Position numbers and translations under genes: made by a program
Assembly: GCF_001311885.1 (NCBI RefSeq)
Contig: NZ_BBCE01000009.1
Span: forward strand, 55,558-119,557
Direction: 5' to 3'
Length of the DNA: 64,000 nt
Source of the DNA: Syntrophomonas palmitatica JCM 14374
GTDB taxonomy: Bacteria; Bacillota; Syntrophomonadia; Syntrophomonadales; Syntrophomonadaceae
Shown here: piece by piece, positions 18,730 to 29,400 of the stretch
How the letters are laid out: each line of letters begins with the position of its first letter
Numbering within the stretch: position 1 is the stretch's first letter
Notes under the pieces: model-generated
What the model was told of the DNA's origin: nothing
Database searches by the model: none
Seen by the model: the letters and a program-made list of their open reading frames with translations, nothing else

Positions 18730-18749
18730 GCGCCTACTTATTTCCTGTT

Positions 18750-19313
18750 CTACTGTTCCATCTGCTTGGCCAGGAAGCCCGCGGCTGTCTCAGCCAGCTT
18801 TATTTCCAGGTCGCCCAGCTTTACCCCTTGATCCTTGCTGACTATTATTACCGCGCCGATAGGATCGCCTTGGGTGACTATAGGAGCGATAACCTGGGAT
18901 TTGATGGTATATTCCCGGTCATCCACCTGAATAACATGCTGGTTTTCATCATCCGTGGCCTGTATTTCGTTCATGACCAGGGTATTTCTCTCTTCCAGGG
19001 ACCTCTCCACCGCTTTGCCGATGGGCTTGCTGAGAAATTCCCGTTTGTTGGCGCCGGCAACGGCAATAACCACATCCCGGTCAGCAATCATGGAAATATG
19101 CCCTATGGTTTCGTTAAGTGAGTCTGCGTATTCTTTAGCGAAATCCCCCAATTCCCCGATGGGAGAATATTTCTTTAAAATTACTTCGCCTTCCCGATCA
19201 ACAAAGATTTCTAGAGGGTCACCCTCACGAATGCGTAAAGTTCTGCGTATCTCTTTGGGAATAACAACCCTTCCCAGGTCGTCTATGCGTCTAACGATTC
19301 CTGTTGCTTTCAA
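18750..19313 (-). CDS. spoVT: Stage V sporulation protein T (SpoVT), AbrB-type regulator
   Basis: SpoVT modulates sigma-G-dependent genes late in the forespore. The N-terminal swapped-hairpin AbrB domain is KATGIVRRIDDLGRVVIPKE, then IRRTLRIREGDPLEIFVD. The C-terminal half (about 55-187) is a GAF-like domain (IGHISMIADRDVVIAVAGAN, ERNTLVMNE, APIVTQGDPIGAVIIVS). The start is TTG at 19313; GGAGGG lies 11 bases before it, and the AbrB domain starts there as in homologues. A longer frame to 19388 is unlikely. It lies between mfd/ger and spoVB; B. subtilis has mfd-spoVT-spoVB. Confidence 0.96.
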   Translation of the reverse strand: MKATGIVRRIDDLGRVVIPKEIRRTLRIREGDPLEIFVDREGEVILKKYSPIGELGDFAKEYADSLNETIGHISMIADRDVVIAVAGANKREFLSKPIGKAVERSLEERNTLVMNEIQATDDENQHVIQVDDREYTIKSQVIAPIVTQGDPIGAVIIVSKDQGVKLGDLEIKLAETAAGFLAKQMEQ

Positions 19314-19373
19314 TTGACAATTATCCCTCCTTCTTTTTGAAAATCTTGAAAATGTGGTTTTCTTTCTCAGTGA

Positions 19374-19403
19374 TAGTATATAACTCAAAATCCCCTTTTA
19401 TTC
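19374..19403 (-). promoter_or_regulatory. Candidate sigma-G promoter of spoVT
   Basis: GAATA (19399-19403) is followed after exactly 18 bases by TATACTA (19374-19380, minus strand). The Bacillus sigma-G consensus is GnATR-N18-CATnnTA, so only one base differs. spoVT is known to be sigma-G-dependent in B. subtilis, which supports the match. Confidence 0.5.
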
Positions 19404-19601
19404 ACTTTTTGCCATAAGGCCAGAAAAAAATTAATCCTTTCAATAATATTCATTTGCACATCCCGAAAGACATGAGAATCCTGGAAACCCATCCTATACT
19501 TTAAGATTTATCCTACTTTCAATGTTTTATTCCTCCAGCCTGTCATATATTTCTAGACATCGGGTCAAAATATATTAGCAAAATCACCTGGGAGGATTTT
19601 A

Positions 19602-20708
19602 ATGCCTAAAATAAGCAAACTGCAATTCTACGCGGTGCTCTTGATATTAACCACTCCGCTGGCTTTTCTGATAACGCCTGGCATGCTGACCTCGGTCCTC
19701 TTTAATAATGCCTGGATGGCAATAGCGGCAGCTATTATTCCTTCTATACTAATAATTAGCATGTATATCTACATAATCAGGAAAAACCCGCGTCCCTTTC
19801 CCCTCATGCTGGAAGACTGCCTGGGGTCCATATGGGGACGAATAGTCGCGGTGGTTTACAGCCTTTTCTTTCTTCTCACCGCCGGTTTTATCGTGCGGAT
19901 ATTTACAGATTTTATTGAAACCAATGTGCTGCCTGGCACGCCCATCAGCGTCTTTATAGCCGTTATGCTGTTTACCGGTTTTTATGTTATAAAATCTGGT
20001 CTTCAGGTCTTGATGCGCTGTTTGGAAATAGTAGTTCCCATAGGTGTGATTTTTTCATTGCTAATAATGTTGATTAGTCTCACGGAAAACGTGGATTTCA
20101 GCAATCTGCTGCCAATCGTCAATCTAAAGCCCCTGGGCCTGGTTATCGGAACCGCTCACGTGCTGGTATTCATAGGCAAACTGATGCCGGTTTTAACCCT
20201 GGCCTATTTTTGTGAAGAAAACGTTAAAATCGAAACCATAATTTTTAAAGCCCTGGCCCTTTTCTTGCTGCTTATACTCCTGCCCAGCCTGGCGGTTATA
20301 ATGGTCTTTGGCGACACCTTGAGCAATTACCTGAGTTTTCCTACCTTTTCCCTGGTCAGATCAATTTCAATCGGCAAATTTATCAAGAACATCGATATTG
20401 TTTTTATCGGTATTTGGATATTAGGCATATTCGGATCAATGTCAATTTCCTGGTTTATGTTCTGTTATTCGCTGCAGCAAGCCCTGCGTCTAAAAGACTA
20501 CCGGTTTTTAGCCGCTCCCAGCGCCCTTATAATTGGTGTAGCCGCTATTCAGCTGGCTCCCAACATTATCGAACTGCAGTTGTTGCTGACCAAAGTGCTT
20601 CCGTTTGTATATGCGTTTTTCTTGATCTTAATTCCCTTTTTCCTTTTTATAATCTGCCTGTTTAAGCCTGATGTTAAAAAAAATGCCCCCCGTGAGGAAA
20701 CTGCATAA
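19602..20708 (+). CDS. Spore germination permease, GerAB family (first copy)
   Basis: GerAB/GerB proteins are APC-superfamily membrane proteins of the germinant receptor and bind the germinant, often an amino acid. The 368-residue product has about ten hydrophobic segments, opening ISKLQFYAVLLILTTPLAFL and ending in FFLFIICLF. The ATG follows GGGAGGATTTTA. It is the first gene of the plus-strand ger cluster, ahead of the A gene; Bacillus order is A-B-C. The typical PG-AGQDAW motif of GerAB is not clear here (ITPGMLTSVLFNNAWMA stands in its place), so its ligand may differ. Confidence 0.88.
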   Translation: MPKISKLQFYAVLLILTTPLAFLITPGMLTSVLFNNAWMAIAAAIIPSILIISMYIYIIRKNPRPFPLMLEDCLGSIWGRIVAVVYSLFFLLTAGFIVRIFTDFIETNVLPGTPISVFIAVMLFTGFYVIKSGLQVLMRCLEIVVPIGVIFSLLIMLISLTENVDFSNLLPIVNLKPLGLVIGTAHVLVFIGKLMPVLTLAYFCEENVKIETIIFKALALFLLLILLPSLAVIMVFGDTLSNYLSFPTFSLVRSISIGKFIKNIDIVFIGIWILGIFGSMSISWFMFCYSLQQALRLKDYRFLAAPSALIIGVAAIQLAPNIIELQLLLTKVLPFVYAFFLILIPFFLFIICLFKPDVKKNAPREETA

Positions 20709-20826
20709 ACCTGCCTGTATATGCTCAAAATATACCAGCACCCTATAAAACCCATTGGCGTTCAAATTCATGTGTGCCCATTGGTCGTTAACCACAATAC
20801 ATCCAGATAAACCAAGGTAGGATATT

Positions 20827-22398
20827 ATGCGACTTTTAGAAACAAAAAAAAATAACCCGCCTGAAAGCACCCCCGGCGAGATTTTTGCTCGGCCGCTTTC
20901 CAGCGATCTGCAGGAAAACGAACATTACCTCGATATTCTTCTGCGCGGTTGTTCGGATGTGGTTCGGAAAACCTTTTCTTTTGGTCTTGATAAATCTATT
21001 CAGGCCATGATTGTATATTTTGACGGGCTGGTTGACCGCATAGAAGTTGAAAACAACCTGCTCAAGCCCTTGATGTCAGAGATAAATATGCAGAATCAGC
21101 CGGTTATAGATAACCAGGAAAGAGACTTGTTCGCGGTTGTAAACGATAAAATACTTACGCTGGCTGAAGTACATGTTATTGAAACCTTCAGCGATCTCTG
21201 CCACCACATCAGTTCCGGCGATACGGTCTTAATGATTGATGGTTTTGCCCGGGCTGTCAGCGCCGGCACCCGCTCCTGGCAAAACCGCGGCATCCAGTCA
21301 CCCGAGAATGAAGTAGTCATTTTCGGTCCCAAGGAAGGTTTTACTGAAACGCTGCGGTTCAATACCGCTCTGATACGCCGCCGCCTGAAATCAACCAATT
21401 TTAAAATTGAGAGCATGGTTCTGGGGCGAATAACTAAAACCGATATAGCTGTTTGTTATATAGACAGCATTGCTCCGGCGGCTCTGGTGGATGAGGTCAA
21501 AAGCCGCCTGCAAAAAATCGATATTGACGCGGTTCTGGACACTAATTATATTAAGGAATTTATTGTTGATAATAAATATACCGTTTTTTCCCAGGTGGAA
21601 CACACCGAAAAACCGGACCGCATTTGCGGGCACCTCCTGGAAGGCAGGGTGTGCATAATGGTGGACGGTTCTCCCATGGCCCTGGTGGTTCCGGTATCCT
21701 TCCCCCGCTACTGGATATCTCCGGAAGATTACTATCTGCATTTCATCCCGGCTTCCCTGTTCCGGATGCTGCGTTTTGTTTCTTTTTTAACCGCCCTGCT
21801 CCTGCCTTCCCTTTATGTGGCGGTCATTAGCTATCATCACGAAATGATTCCTACAGATCTTTATCTGACTATAGCCGCGACCCGGCAGGGCGTTCCTTTT
21901 CCGGCTTTTGTGGAAGCGCTTTTGCTGGAATTTATGTTCGAAATGCTGCGTGAGGCCGGTCTGCGATTGCCCCGCGCCGTAGGCCCCGCCGTCAGTATCG
22001 TGGGCGCTCTGATAATAGGCGATGCCGCCGTCCGCGCCGGACTGGTTTCAACGCCTATGGTGGTGGTGGTTGCCGCCACCGGCATAGCTTCTTTTGTCAT
22101 GCCTTCTTATAATGCCGCTATAATCGTACGCATCCTGCGTTTCGGCTTGCTGATCGCCTCAGCCCTGCTGGGATTCCTGGGTATAATGATAGGCCTTATT
22201 TTAATGATGATCAGAATGGCGTCACTCTCATCGTTTGGCCTGCCCTACCTGGAACCCCTGGCTCCTTTTAACCTCCAGGAAATGGGGGATATATTGGTAC
22301 GCCGGCCCTGGTTTTTAAGCCGCAACCGTCCTTACCTTCCAGGCATGGAAAACCAGGTCAGGTTGGGCAGCCCGGCAAACGAGGACATAGAAAAATGA
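20827..22398 (+). CDS. Spore germination protein, GerAA family
   Basis: The A subunit of a GerA-type germinant receptor in the inner spore membrane; these assemble into nutrient-gated ion channels. The 523 residues comprise a cytoplasmic N-terminal domain (about 1-290; motif GCSDVVRKTF, LMIDGFARAVSAGTRSWQNR) and a membrane domain of four to five helices (about 295-470; FVEALLLEFMFEMLREAGLRL and PRAVGPAVSIVGALIIGDAA are family hallmarks). The C-terminus is cytoplasmic (FLSRNRPYLPGM). The ATG follows AAGGTAGG. It overlaps the next gene by four bases (ATGA), so the two are translationally coupled. Confidence 0.95.
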   Translation: MRLLETKKNNPPESTPGEIFARPLSSDLQENEHYLDILLRGCSDVVRKTFSFGLDKSIQAMIVYFDGLVDRIEVENNLLKPLMSEINMQNQPVIDNQERDLFAVVNDKILTLAEVHVIETFSDLCHHISSGDTVLMIDGFARAVSAGTRSWQNRGIQSPENEVVIFGPKEGFTETLRFNTALIRRRLKSTNFKIESMVLGRITKTDIAVCYIDSIAPAALVDEVKSRLQKIDIDAVLDTNYIKEFIVDNKYTVFSQVEHTEKPDRICGHLLEGRVCIMVDGSPMALVVPVSFPRYWISPEDYYLHFIPASLFRMLRFVSFLTALLLPSLYVAVISYHHEMIPTDLYLTIAATRQGVPFPAFVEALLLEFMFEMLREAGLRLPRAVGPAVSIVGALIIGDAAVRAGLVSTPMVVVVAATGIASFVMPSYNAAIIVRILRFGLLIASALLGFLGIMIGLILMMIRMASLSSFGLPYLEPLAPFNLQEMGDILVRRPWFLSRNRPYLPGMENQVRLGSPANEDIEK

Positions 22399-23546
22399 AG
22401 AAACACCTTCTGATATTTATGTTTTTATGTCTGTTGGGCAGCGCAGGATGCCAGGCCAGAGAGGTTAATGATACGGTAGTCCCTACGGCTCTGGGATTTG
22501 AGCTGGAAAATGACAATCAATTAAAACTTAGCATGCAGCTGGCACAGCCCAAGCCCTCTCAGCAGGGCGGTTCATCCCAAGGCCAGAAGCCCTTCATAGT
22601 CCTGTCCGGCCTCGGACGTACAGCTACGGAAGCCAGTCGGCAGATTTCTCTAAATAATCCCCGTTTCCGATTGCTGTCCCAGGCCAGCCTCTACTTGATG
22701 GGAGAAAAACTCGCCCGCCATGATCTTTCCGTATGTGCGGACGTGCTGTCGCGCAGTCCGGATATACGCGAAAGCGCTATTATTATGGTTACAAATGGCA
22801 GCACCCCGGAAGAGATCCTTAATGCCTCCGTTCCCATGGAACCTTATTCCGGTACGGCTCTGCCCAAAATGATACGCATTCAGGAAAGGCTTCTGGGTGT
22901 TTATCAGCCGGTTACCCTGCAGGAATTCCTGTACCGCCTTTCCAGCCCCGGAATCGACGTGGCTCTGCCCGAGGTCACAGTAACTGAGAATAACGGTCAG
23001 CCTGCGCCGCTTTTAAATGGTACAGCAATATTTAAAGGCGCAAAAATGGCCGGGGAGCTTAACGAAAGAGAAAGCCGGGGCTACCGCTGGATGAAAGCCG
23101 GCAATATCCAAGGCGGCATGTTTATGATTCCTTCTCCGCGACATCGCAACAGACACGTTGCTCTGGAGATTTTACGGTCGAACGCCAAAGTAACACCGGA
23201 AATAAAAGATGGTTCCATCTTGATAAAAATTGATGTTACAGGCGAAGGCAATTTCTATGAACAGAACTCAAGCGATCAATTATTAACGTCTCAGGGCATC
23301 AAGGATATGGAAAAGATGGCCGATCAGGTCATCGCCGCCGATATCCGGGCCGCTATCTCGCGGGCGCAGGAATCGCAGAGCGATATATTCGGCTGGGGAA
23401 AACTGATTAATGACCATTACCCGGAAAGCTGGCGGACTATGCAAAAAAACTGGTCAGATATTTTCCCCACGGTGGAAAGCAGGGTCAAGGTGGATTTCTC
23501 TATTCGCCGTACTTATCTCTTTCAAAAATCGTTCAGGGTTCAGTAG
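22395..23546 (+). CDS. Spore germination lipoprotein, GerAC family (first copy)
   Basis: The C subunit of the germinant receptor, a lipoprotein outside the inner spore membrane. The 383 residues begin with a signal peptide and lipobox (LIFMFLCLLGSAGC, Cys about 19). Family motifs include the N-terminal REVNDTVVPTALGFE, the GTAIFKGAKMAGELNERESR segment near the middle and the C-terminal IFGWGKLINDHYPESWR. The ATG at 22395 overlaps the gerAA stop. Intact and unremarkable in length. Confidence 0.94.
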   Translation: MKKHLLIFMFLCLLGSAGCQAREVNDTVVPTALGFELENDNQLKLSMQLAQPKPSQQGGSSQGQKPFIVLSGLGRTATEASRQISLNNPRFRLLSQASLYLMGEKLARHDLSVCADVLSRSPDIRESAIIMVTNGSTPEEILNASVPMEPYSGTALPKMIRIQERLLGVYQPVTLQEFLYRLSSPGIDVALPEVTVTENNGQPAPLLNGTAIFKGAKMAGELNERESRGYRWMKAGNIQGGMFMIPSPRHRNRHVALEILRSNAKVTPEIKDGSILIKIDVTGEGNFYEQNSSDQLLTSQGIKDMEKMADQVIAADIRAAISRAQESQSDIFGWGKLINDHYPESWRTMQKNWSDIFPTVESRVKVDFSIRRTYLFQKSFRVQ

Positions 23547-23633
23547 TTATTTGATAATAGCATCTGCTTAAACTGATTTAAGGTTTTTATTGCATCTAAT
23601 AAAACTATTACCGCATGGCTGCAGCTTGCGGCC

Positions 23634-23867
23634 ATGGCAGTTTATCGGGCAATAAGGGGCGATAAGGCAGTGTTGTGGTTGTTGATTTTACTGGGATTGC
23701 TGGTCATAGGGCTGGAGGTTCCCGGTTTATGGAAGCAAAAACTGTATAAAGAGCTGTTGGTTTTTGGTTTGTTTTTTGGCCTGAGCATGTTTCTGGGTCT
23801 GGCGCAGCTCTATGGCTGGCATTTGTACAACCCGTTTATGGGGATCTTAAAAATTATGGAGAGTTAA
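23634..23867 (+). CDS. Small two-helix membrane protein in ger cluster (possible D-type subunit)
   Basis: A 77-residue protein with two hydrophobic segments (about 13-30 and 41-58) joined by LWKQKLYKELL. The gene at 25065 encodes a similar layout (helix, MIKNRTWKELI, helix, YG then a PNP-type end). Some Bacillus ger operons carry a small two-helix D-subunit gene, and this could be the same class; that is inference. No good ribosome site precedes the ATG; the same frame is open further upstream, so the start is uncertain. It ends one base before the next gene. Confidence 0.65.
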   Translation: MAVYRAIRGDKAVLWLLILLGLLVIGLEVPGLWKQKLYKELLVFGLFFGLSMFLGLAQLYGWHLYNPFMGILKIMES

Positions 23868-23868
23868 A

Positions 23869-25044
23869 ATGCCTCGGGGTGTCAATATGTACAAACACCT
23901 GTTGCTGATATTGCTGGCCGGTTCGCTGTGTTTCCTGTCCGGCTGCTGGAATTTGACCGAGGTCAACGATACCTCGGTTTGCAGTGCCATAGGGGTCGAC
24001 TTGTCAGAAGACAACCTGATAGACGCTGCCTTTCAAATGGTTCAGACTCAGGGATCAAATGAGTCAGGTTCAGGCTCGCAACTGCAGGTTCTTAATATAT
24101 ACGGCAGCGGCCCCACTCCCAGCTACGCGGCCCGCCAGTCGTTTTTGACCTTTTCCCGCCTGCCCCTGTGGGCGGATTCCCGGGCATATATTATTGGTGA
24201 AGAACTGGCGCGGTATGATTTGACTCTAATTGCTGATCACCTGGGACGAAACCGCAATGTCCGCAAAACATCCCTGGTGGCGGTGGCTCATAATTGCACC
24301 GCCAAAGACGTATTGAACGTTCCGGAGAATTTTGTCGGCAGTTCGGTCATGCATCTGGATAGATTGCTGGATTTGCAGGAGGAACTGTATGGCGCTTATG
24401 TCCCCGTAACTCTGAGCAGTTTTATATCAGACCTTTTAACCCCGGGCATAGAACCGGTCCTGCCGCAGCTAATAATAGCGAAAAGCAAACCGCAACCTGA
24501 AATCAGGCTGGATGGAATGGCGGTATTCAAAGCTAATAAGATGGTAGGTTCTTTAAATGAAAAGGAAAGCCGCGGTTACCGCTGGCTGCATTCCAGAATA
24601 AGAAAAGGCGGTTTATTAAACATACGTTCTCCTTTAAATGAAAAAGATACGGTTACTCTGTCCGTTATCGCCTTCAGTTCCAAAAGCAAACCTGAAATCG
24701 ACGAGAACGGCATAATAAAAATGAAAATCGAAGTCGATGCCCGGCTCGGGTTTTATGATATCAACGGGCAGGGCGAATTATTAACCCCGGAAACAGCGCC
24801 ATTAGTAGAAGCCCGGGCAAATCAGGAAATAAAAAATCAAATTGACGCCGCCATCAAAAAATCCCAGGCTTTAGGAAGCGATATCTGGGGCTGGGGAAGG
24901 ATGCTGCAAAAATACCAGCCGCAAACCTGGGAAAGTACCGCGTCAGATTGGGATACAACCTTTCCCGTCGTTGCAAGCGACATAAAGGTCAAAACCCTTT
25001 TAACCAGGTCTTACCTGACCGGGAAAGCCTTTTCCTACAAATAA
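23869..25044 (+). CDS. Spore germination lipoprotein, GerAC family (second copy)
   Basis: A second C-type subunit of 391 residues, with signal peptide and lipobox LCFLSGCWN (Cys about 28). It shares with the first copy the LTEVNDTSVCSAIGVD start, the FKANKMVGSLNEKESRGYRW block and the C-terminal IWGWGRMLQKYQPQTWE. Start at ATG 23869, five bases after GGAGAG; a second ATG lies six codons later. Two C genes but one A gene suggest either duplication or a receptor with alternative C subunits. Confidence 0.94.
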   Translation: MPRGVNMYKHLLLILLAGSLCFLSGCWNLTEVNDTSVCSAIGVDLSEDNLIDAAFQMVQTQGSNESGSGSQLQVLNIYGSGPTPSYAARQSFLTFSRLPLWADSRAYIIGEELARYDLTLIADHLGRNRNVRKTSLVAVAHNCTAKDVLNVPENFVGSSVMHLDRLLDLQEELYGAYVPVTLSSFISDLLTPGIEPVLPQLIIAKSKPQPEIRLDGMAVFKANKMVGSLNEKESRGYRWLHSRIRKGGLLNIRSPLNEKDTVTLSVIAFSSKSKPEIDENGIIKMKIEVDARLGFYDINGQGELLTPETAPLVEARANQEIKNQIDAAIKKSQALGSDIWGWGRMLQKYQPQTWESTASDWDTTFPVVASDIKVKTLLTRSYLTGKAFSYK

Positions 25045-25064
25045 TTAGGGGTGGGGTATAAAAG

Positions 25065-25304
25065 ATGCCTGTTATGATAGTCTATTCCCTGCTGATATTC
25101 AGCTTGCTTTTTATCTGGCTGGAAATGAAACCCATGATAAAAAACCGGACCTGGAAAGAGTTAATCATATCAACCGGTATCTTAATTCTTGCCCTGGTTT
25201 ATGGAGCAGATTATGCCTGGCAGAGTTATGCGCTGCCTAATCCCAATATTTTAATTACTATGCTTAAACCGTTTTCCCAGGCCTTTGAAACCTTTTTCAA
25301 ATAG
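25065..25304 (+). CDS. Small two-helix membrane protein in ger cluster (second copy)
   Basis: A 79-residue protein with hydrophobic segments at about 3-20 and 34-50, the charged linker MKPMIKNRTWKELI and a Pro/Asn tail (LPNPNILITMLKP). It is a probable paralogue of the 23634 product; the two GerAC genes and the two small genes alternate. A D-type germinant-receptor role is inferred from position and topology. The site GGGGTGGGG lies before the ATG. Confidence 0.72.
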   Translation: MPVMIVYSLLIFSLLFIWLEMKPMIKNRTWKELIISTGILILALVYGADYAWQSYALPNPNILITMLKPFSQAFETFFK

Positions 25305-25335
25305 CGGGATAAAAACACGCAGGAGAAAGCCGACT

Positions 25336-26434
25336 ATGGAAAAAGATAAAATCTCGACCCAACAACTTGCCTTTATGATTTTCTTGCTTTTAATCGGCAG
25401 CGCCTGGTTTATGTGCCTGGAAACACTGCCGGTCAGGATGCCTGGATAACCACGGTACTGGGAGCGTTTCCGGGATTATTTGTTCTTTACGCGGTTTTGA
25501 AGTTGAACTCCATGTATCCAGGCCAAAGAATAAGCGCCATCAGCACTATTGTACTGGGAAAGTGGCCCGGAACAGTGCTGAATATTCTGTTTGCCTGGGG
25601 AGTTTTTCAGTTTTTTGTTGGTCTTTTTTATGAGTTCTTTATACTCATGCAAACCATCTATCCCGGAACCCCGCGCATTATATTTAATCCGCTGCTCATA
25701 CTGGTAGGTGTTTACTGCTGTATAAGGGGATAAATCCTCTGTTTCGTCTGGGGGAGTTGTTATTGTTTATGACAATAATTTTCATCATCCTGGGATTCGC
25801 TATTTCCCTGCCTAATATGTATTTTTCCAGGCTATCGCCGGTTTTATCAACCTGGAAGCCTCTGGCGGCCGGGGTTCTTTACGCTTCAGATTGGCCGTTT
25901 GACGAGATGGTTATGCTAGGATTATTTCTCCCCCTGGTCAGCGACCTGAAAAATAAGACCAGGCTGCTGTACAAATGGTACCTGCTCTCCGCCCTGGTCC
26001 TGGTACTGTCAACTATCGAGGTTGTAGCCATATTAGGATCGGAAATGATTCAGCTTTATCAAATACCTCTTTTTCAGGTGTACCGGACCTCCGGATTCGC
26101 CCAATTCAAAGGCCTGGAAGTATTTTTCATGGTCCTGTGGTTTTTTTCCGGGATGTATGCGATTTTTCTGTATTACCAGGGTTTTAACTTCATCCTGCAG
26201 GATATATTCACACTAAAGGATTATAAATCCTTAATTATCCCCGTCGGTTTATGCGTAGTAGTGTTCACCCTGTATATGTTTCCTTCCGATATTGACTACC
26301 GGTTAATGGGTTTCAAATATATTCCCCTGTACACCTTTTTATCCAATCTGTTCTATCCGGCTATTCTTCTGCTGGCAGCCGTAATTCGAAAAAAGACAAG
26401 CAAAACCACAGCCGCTGATTTAATCAGCAATTAG
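25336..26434 (+). CDS. Spore germination permease, GerAB family (second copy), frame-interrupted twice
   Basis: A second B-type subunit. Translation from ATG 25336 gives MEKDKISTQQLAFMIFLLLI. After one missing base near 25407-25413 the frame continues VPGNTAGQDAWITTVLGAFP, the diagnostic GerAB motif. A second missing base near 25718-25722 leads into YKGINPLFRLGELLLFMTI. Repaired, the protein is about 366 residues with ten membrane segments, as normal. Unlike the first copy it keeps the PGNxAGQDAW motif, so it is the more classical subunit. The site is CAGGAGAAAG. Confidence 0.85.
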
Positions 26435-26484
26435 CCTGGATTTTAGGCTTTATTGCATCCAGATGGCCCTTACTCCTTGCGGGT

Positions 26485-29400
26485 TTATATCATCTCCATT
26501 ATTTGCCCTAAAACCTCCAGCGACGCAGATCCTTGGAGATTAAGCATCAGGCTGCGTTTATGCAGGCTTTTGATCCGGCAGCCCTGCAGCCGTTGGTTAA
26601 TGTCAGCCGGGAGGTCTTGGGCAAATACGATTTCCAACTCTTGCCCCTTGCGGCGCAGTGATTTTATCGCCTTACCGCGCGCCTTTAATCTCAAGTCGGA
26701 TATGCTTAAGAAATTTTCCACCGGCCGGGGCAGCGCCCCAAAACGATCCAGCATCTCCGCCCGCACCTCTTCGATGTCCTCCTTCTCCGTGGCCAGGAGA
26801 AGCTTGCGGTAAATCCTGATCTTGGCTCCAGAGTCAGGGATATAGGAATCAGGTATGTAATAATCGACATCGATATCAAACTGGGCGGAAAATTCCTCGC
26901 GGGGGCTTTCGCCCTTCAATTTAGCGGTTTCCTGCTCTAATAAACGGCAGTATAAATCAAAACCTACCGCGTGGATAAATCCATGCTGTTCCGGCCCCAG
27001 TATGTTGCCGGCCCCTCTTATTTCCAGGTCTCGCAAGGCTATTTTCATCCCTGACCCCAATTCATTGAATTCACGGATGGCATTAAGTCGTTTCTGAGCG
27101 GTTTCGCCTATCGCCCGGTCGCGCCGGTAGGTTAAGTAAGCATAGGCGATGCGGTTGGAACGCCCGACTCGTCCTCTGAGCTGGTAGAGCTGAGCCAATC
27201 CCATTTTATCTGCTTCATCGATTATGATGGTATTTACATTAGGCATATCAAGCCCCGATTCAATAATTGTGGTGCAGAGAAACACCTGGAATCTGCCCCG
27301 CAAAAAATCCATCATGGTGCGGGAAAGTTCTTCTTCAGGCATACGCCCGTGTCCCACCGCGATTTCAACCCCGGGCAGAAGTTCCTGCAGGTGATCCCGC
27401 ACTTTATATATATCTTCAATGCGGTTGTGAACAAAGAAAACCTGGCCCTGCCGTTCCAGTTCGCTCTGTATGGCCTGTACAATGATTTCCTCGTTGTACT
27501 CCAGCACATAAGTGGTTATGGGATAGCGTTCCGGGGGAGGGGTTTCAATTATGCTCAAATCACGCAGACCGGTTAGTGACATGTGCAGGCTGCGGGGTAT
27601 AGGGGTGGCGGAAAGACTGATTACATCAACCAGTTCTTTCAAGGCCTTGATTTTTTCCTTTTGTTTAACCCCAAAACGGTGTTCTTCGTCAACCACCAGA
27701 AGCCCCAGATCCTTGAACTGTACATCACTGGAAAGGAGGCGATGAGTGCCGATAACTATATCCACCAGACCCTTTTTCAGTTCGGCGGCAATCCGCTTTT
27801 GTTCAGCCGCGGTGCGAAAACGGCTAAAGACCTCAATATTGGTGGGGTAGTCCTTAAAACGTTCCCTAAAGGTCTGGTAATGCTGTTCCGCCAGGACCGT
27901 AGTGGGAACCAGAATCGCTGCCTGTTTGCCATCCATTATCGCCTTGAAAACGGCGCGCATAGCTACCTCGGTTTTACCATAGCCTACATCTCCGCATATC
28001 AGGCGATCCATAGGCCGCCGGTTTTCCATGTCTCTTTTTACATCATTTACAGCTTTGAGCTGGTCCGGGGTTTCTTCATAAGGGAATGCTTCCTCGAACT
28101 GGCTTTGCCAGGGGGTATCAGGAGAAAAGGCATACCCCTCCAGGGCCTGACGCCCGGCATAAAGACGGAGCAGCTTTTCCGCCAGGTCCTGTATGGACTC
28201 AGAGACTCTTTTTTTGGTGCGCTCCCACTCCGTACCGCCCAGTTTCGATAAGCGGGGGGCTTTATCTTCCGAAGTAGTGTATTTGTAGAGCTGGTCTAAT
28301 TTTTCGAGAGGCAGATACAGTTTATCGGTTCCGGCATACTGGAGCATAACATATTCGCGGGTAACGCCATCTGTTTCCACGGTGGTGACACCGCGAAAAA
28401 TACCTATGCCATAGCTTTCATGAACTACATAATCACCCAGTTTCAAATCCTCCAGAACAACCCGGTTTTCAGAGTTCTTCCTGGGTTTGGTTTTGGCGGG
28501 GACCCTCCCCCAGATATCTTTCTCCGATACTATGGCCAGTTGCAGGGTTTGGCTGACAAAACCCTTTTCCAGGGCCTGGCTGGTGAATTCAACTCCGCTT
28601 ATATGTTGATCGCTCAGGTCCTTTTTAATCTGGTCACGGGCCATTTTGCTTTTGACAGCCAGGCAGATATGATAGTTTTTGCTTTGCCATTCTTTTATAC
28701 GGGTAAACAGCAGGGAATAGTTGTTATAAAACGGTTCCATTTCCTGTTGGGATACGTGTTCCAGGACAGCTGCCTCCGCCGGAGAGATGCTGCCGGAAAA
28801 ATAGGCATGATACACGACCGGTAATTTTTTCAGGCCGCCTGCCAGTTTTTCACGATCGAGCAGCTGCAGCTCCTTCAGTTCCCTACCTTCTTTACGCGAT
28901 TCTCTGAGGATCTCATGGTAGCGTTTGCTGTTTTGCTCCAGCAGGCGATAAAATTCATGTGGTTCATCAAAGAAGACTAATGCGTCAGGTGATAAGTAAT
29001 CCAGCAAACTGGCCTGCAAACCTTCTCCGGCCAGCTCGTCAGCGGGAAATATCTTAACCTGATTTTCTTTTTTCCCGGAACGCTGGGTATCTGCGTCAAA
29101 GCCCCTTATACTCTCTAAATAGTCTCCAAAAAAATCCAGGCGGTAAGGCTGGTGTTCATTAAGGGCATAGACATCCAAAATGCCCCCCCGCAGAGCAAAT
29201 TCTCCCGGCCGGCTGACCGTATCCACCCGTACATAACCCCCATTAACCAGCTGGCGCAGTATCTTTTCCAGTTGTGTTTCCTCCCCCGCCTGCAGGCGCA
29301 GGGAAGCCGCCTGAAGCTGCGCGGGTGAGGCCATTAGATACATTAACCCCGCAGGGGTAGTGATGATAAACCCGCTGCGAGACGGATGTTCCAGGCATTC

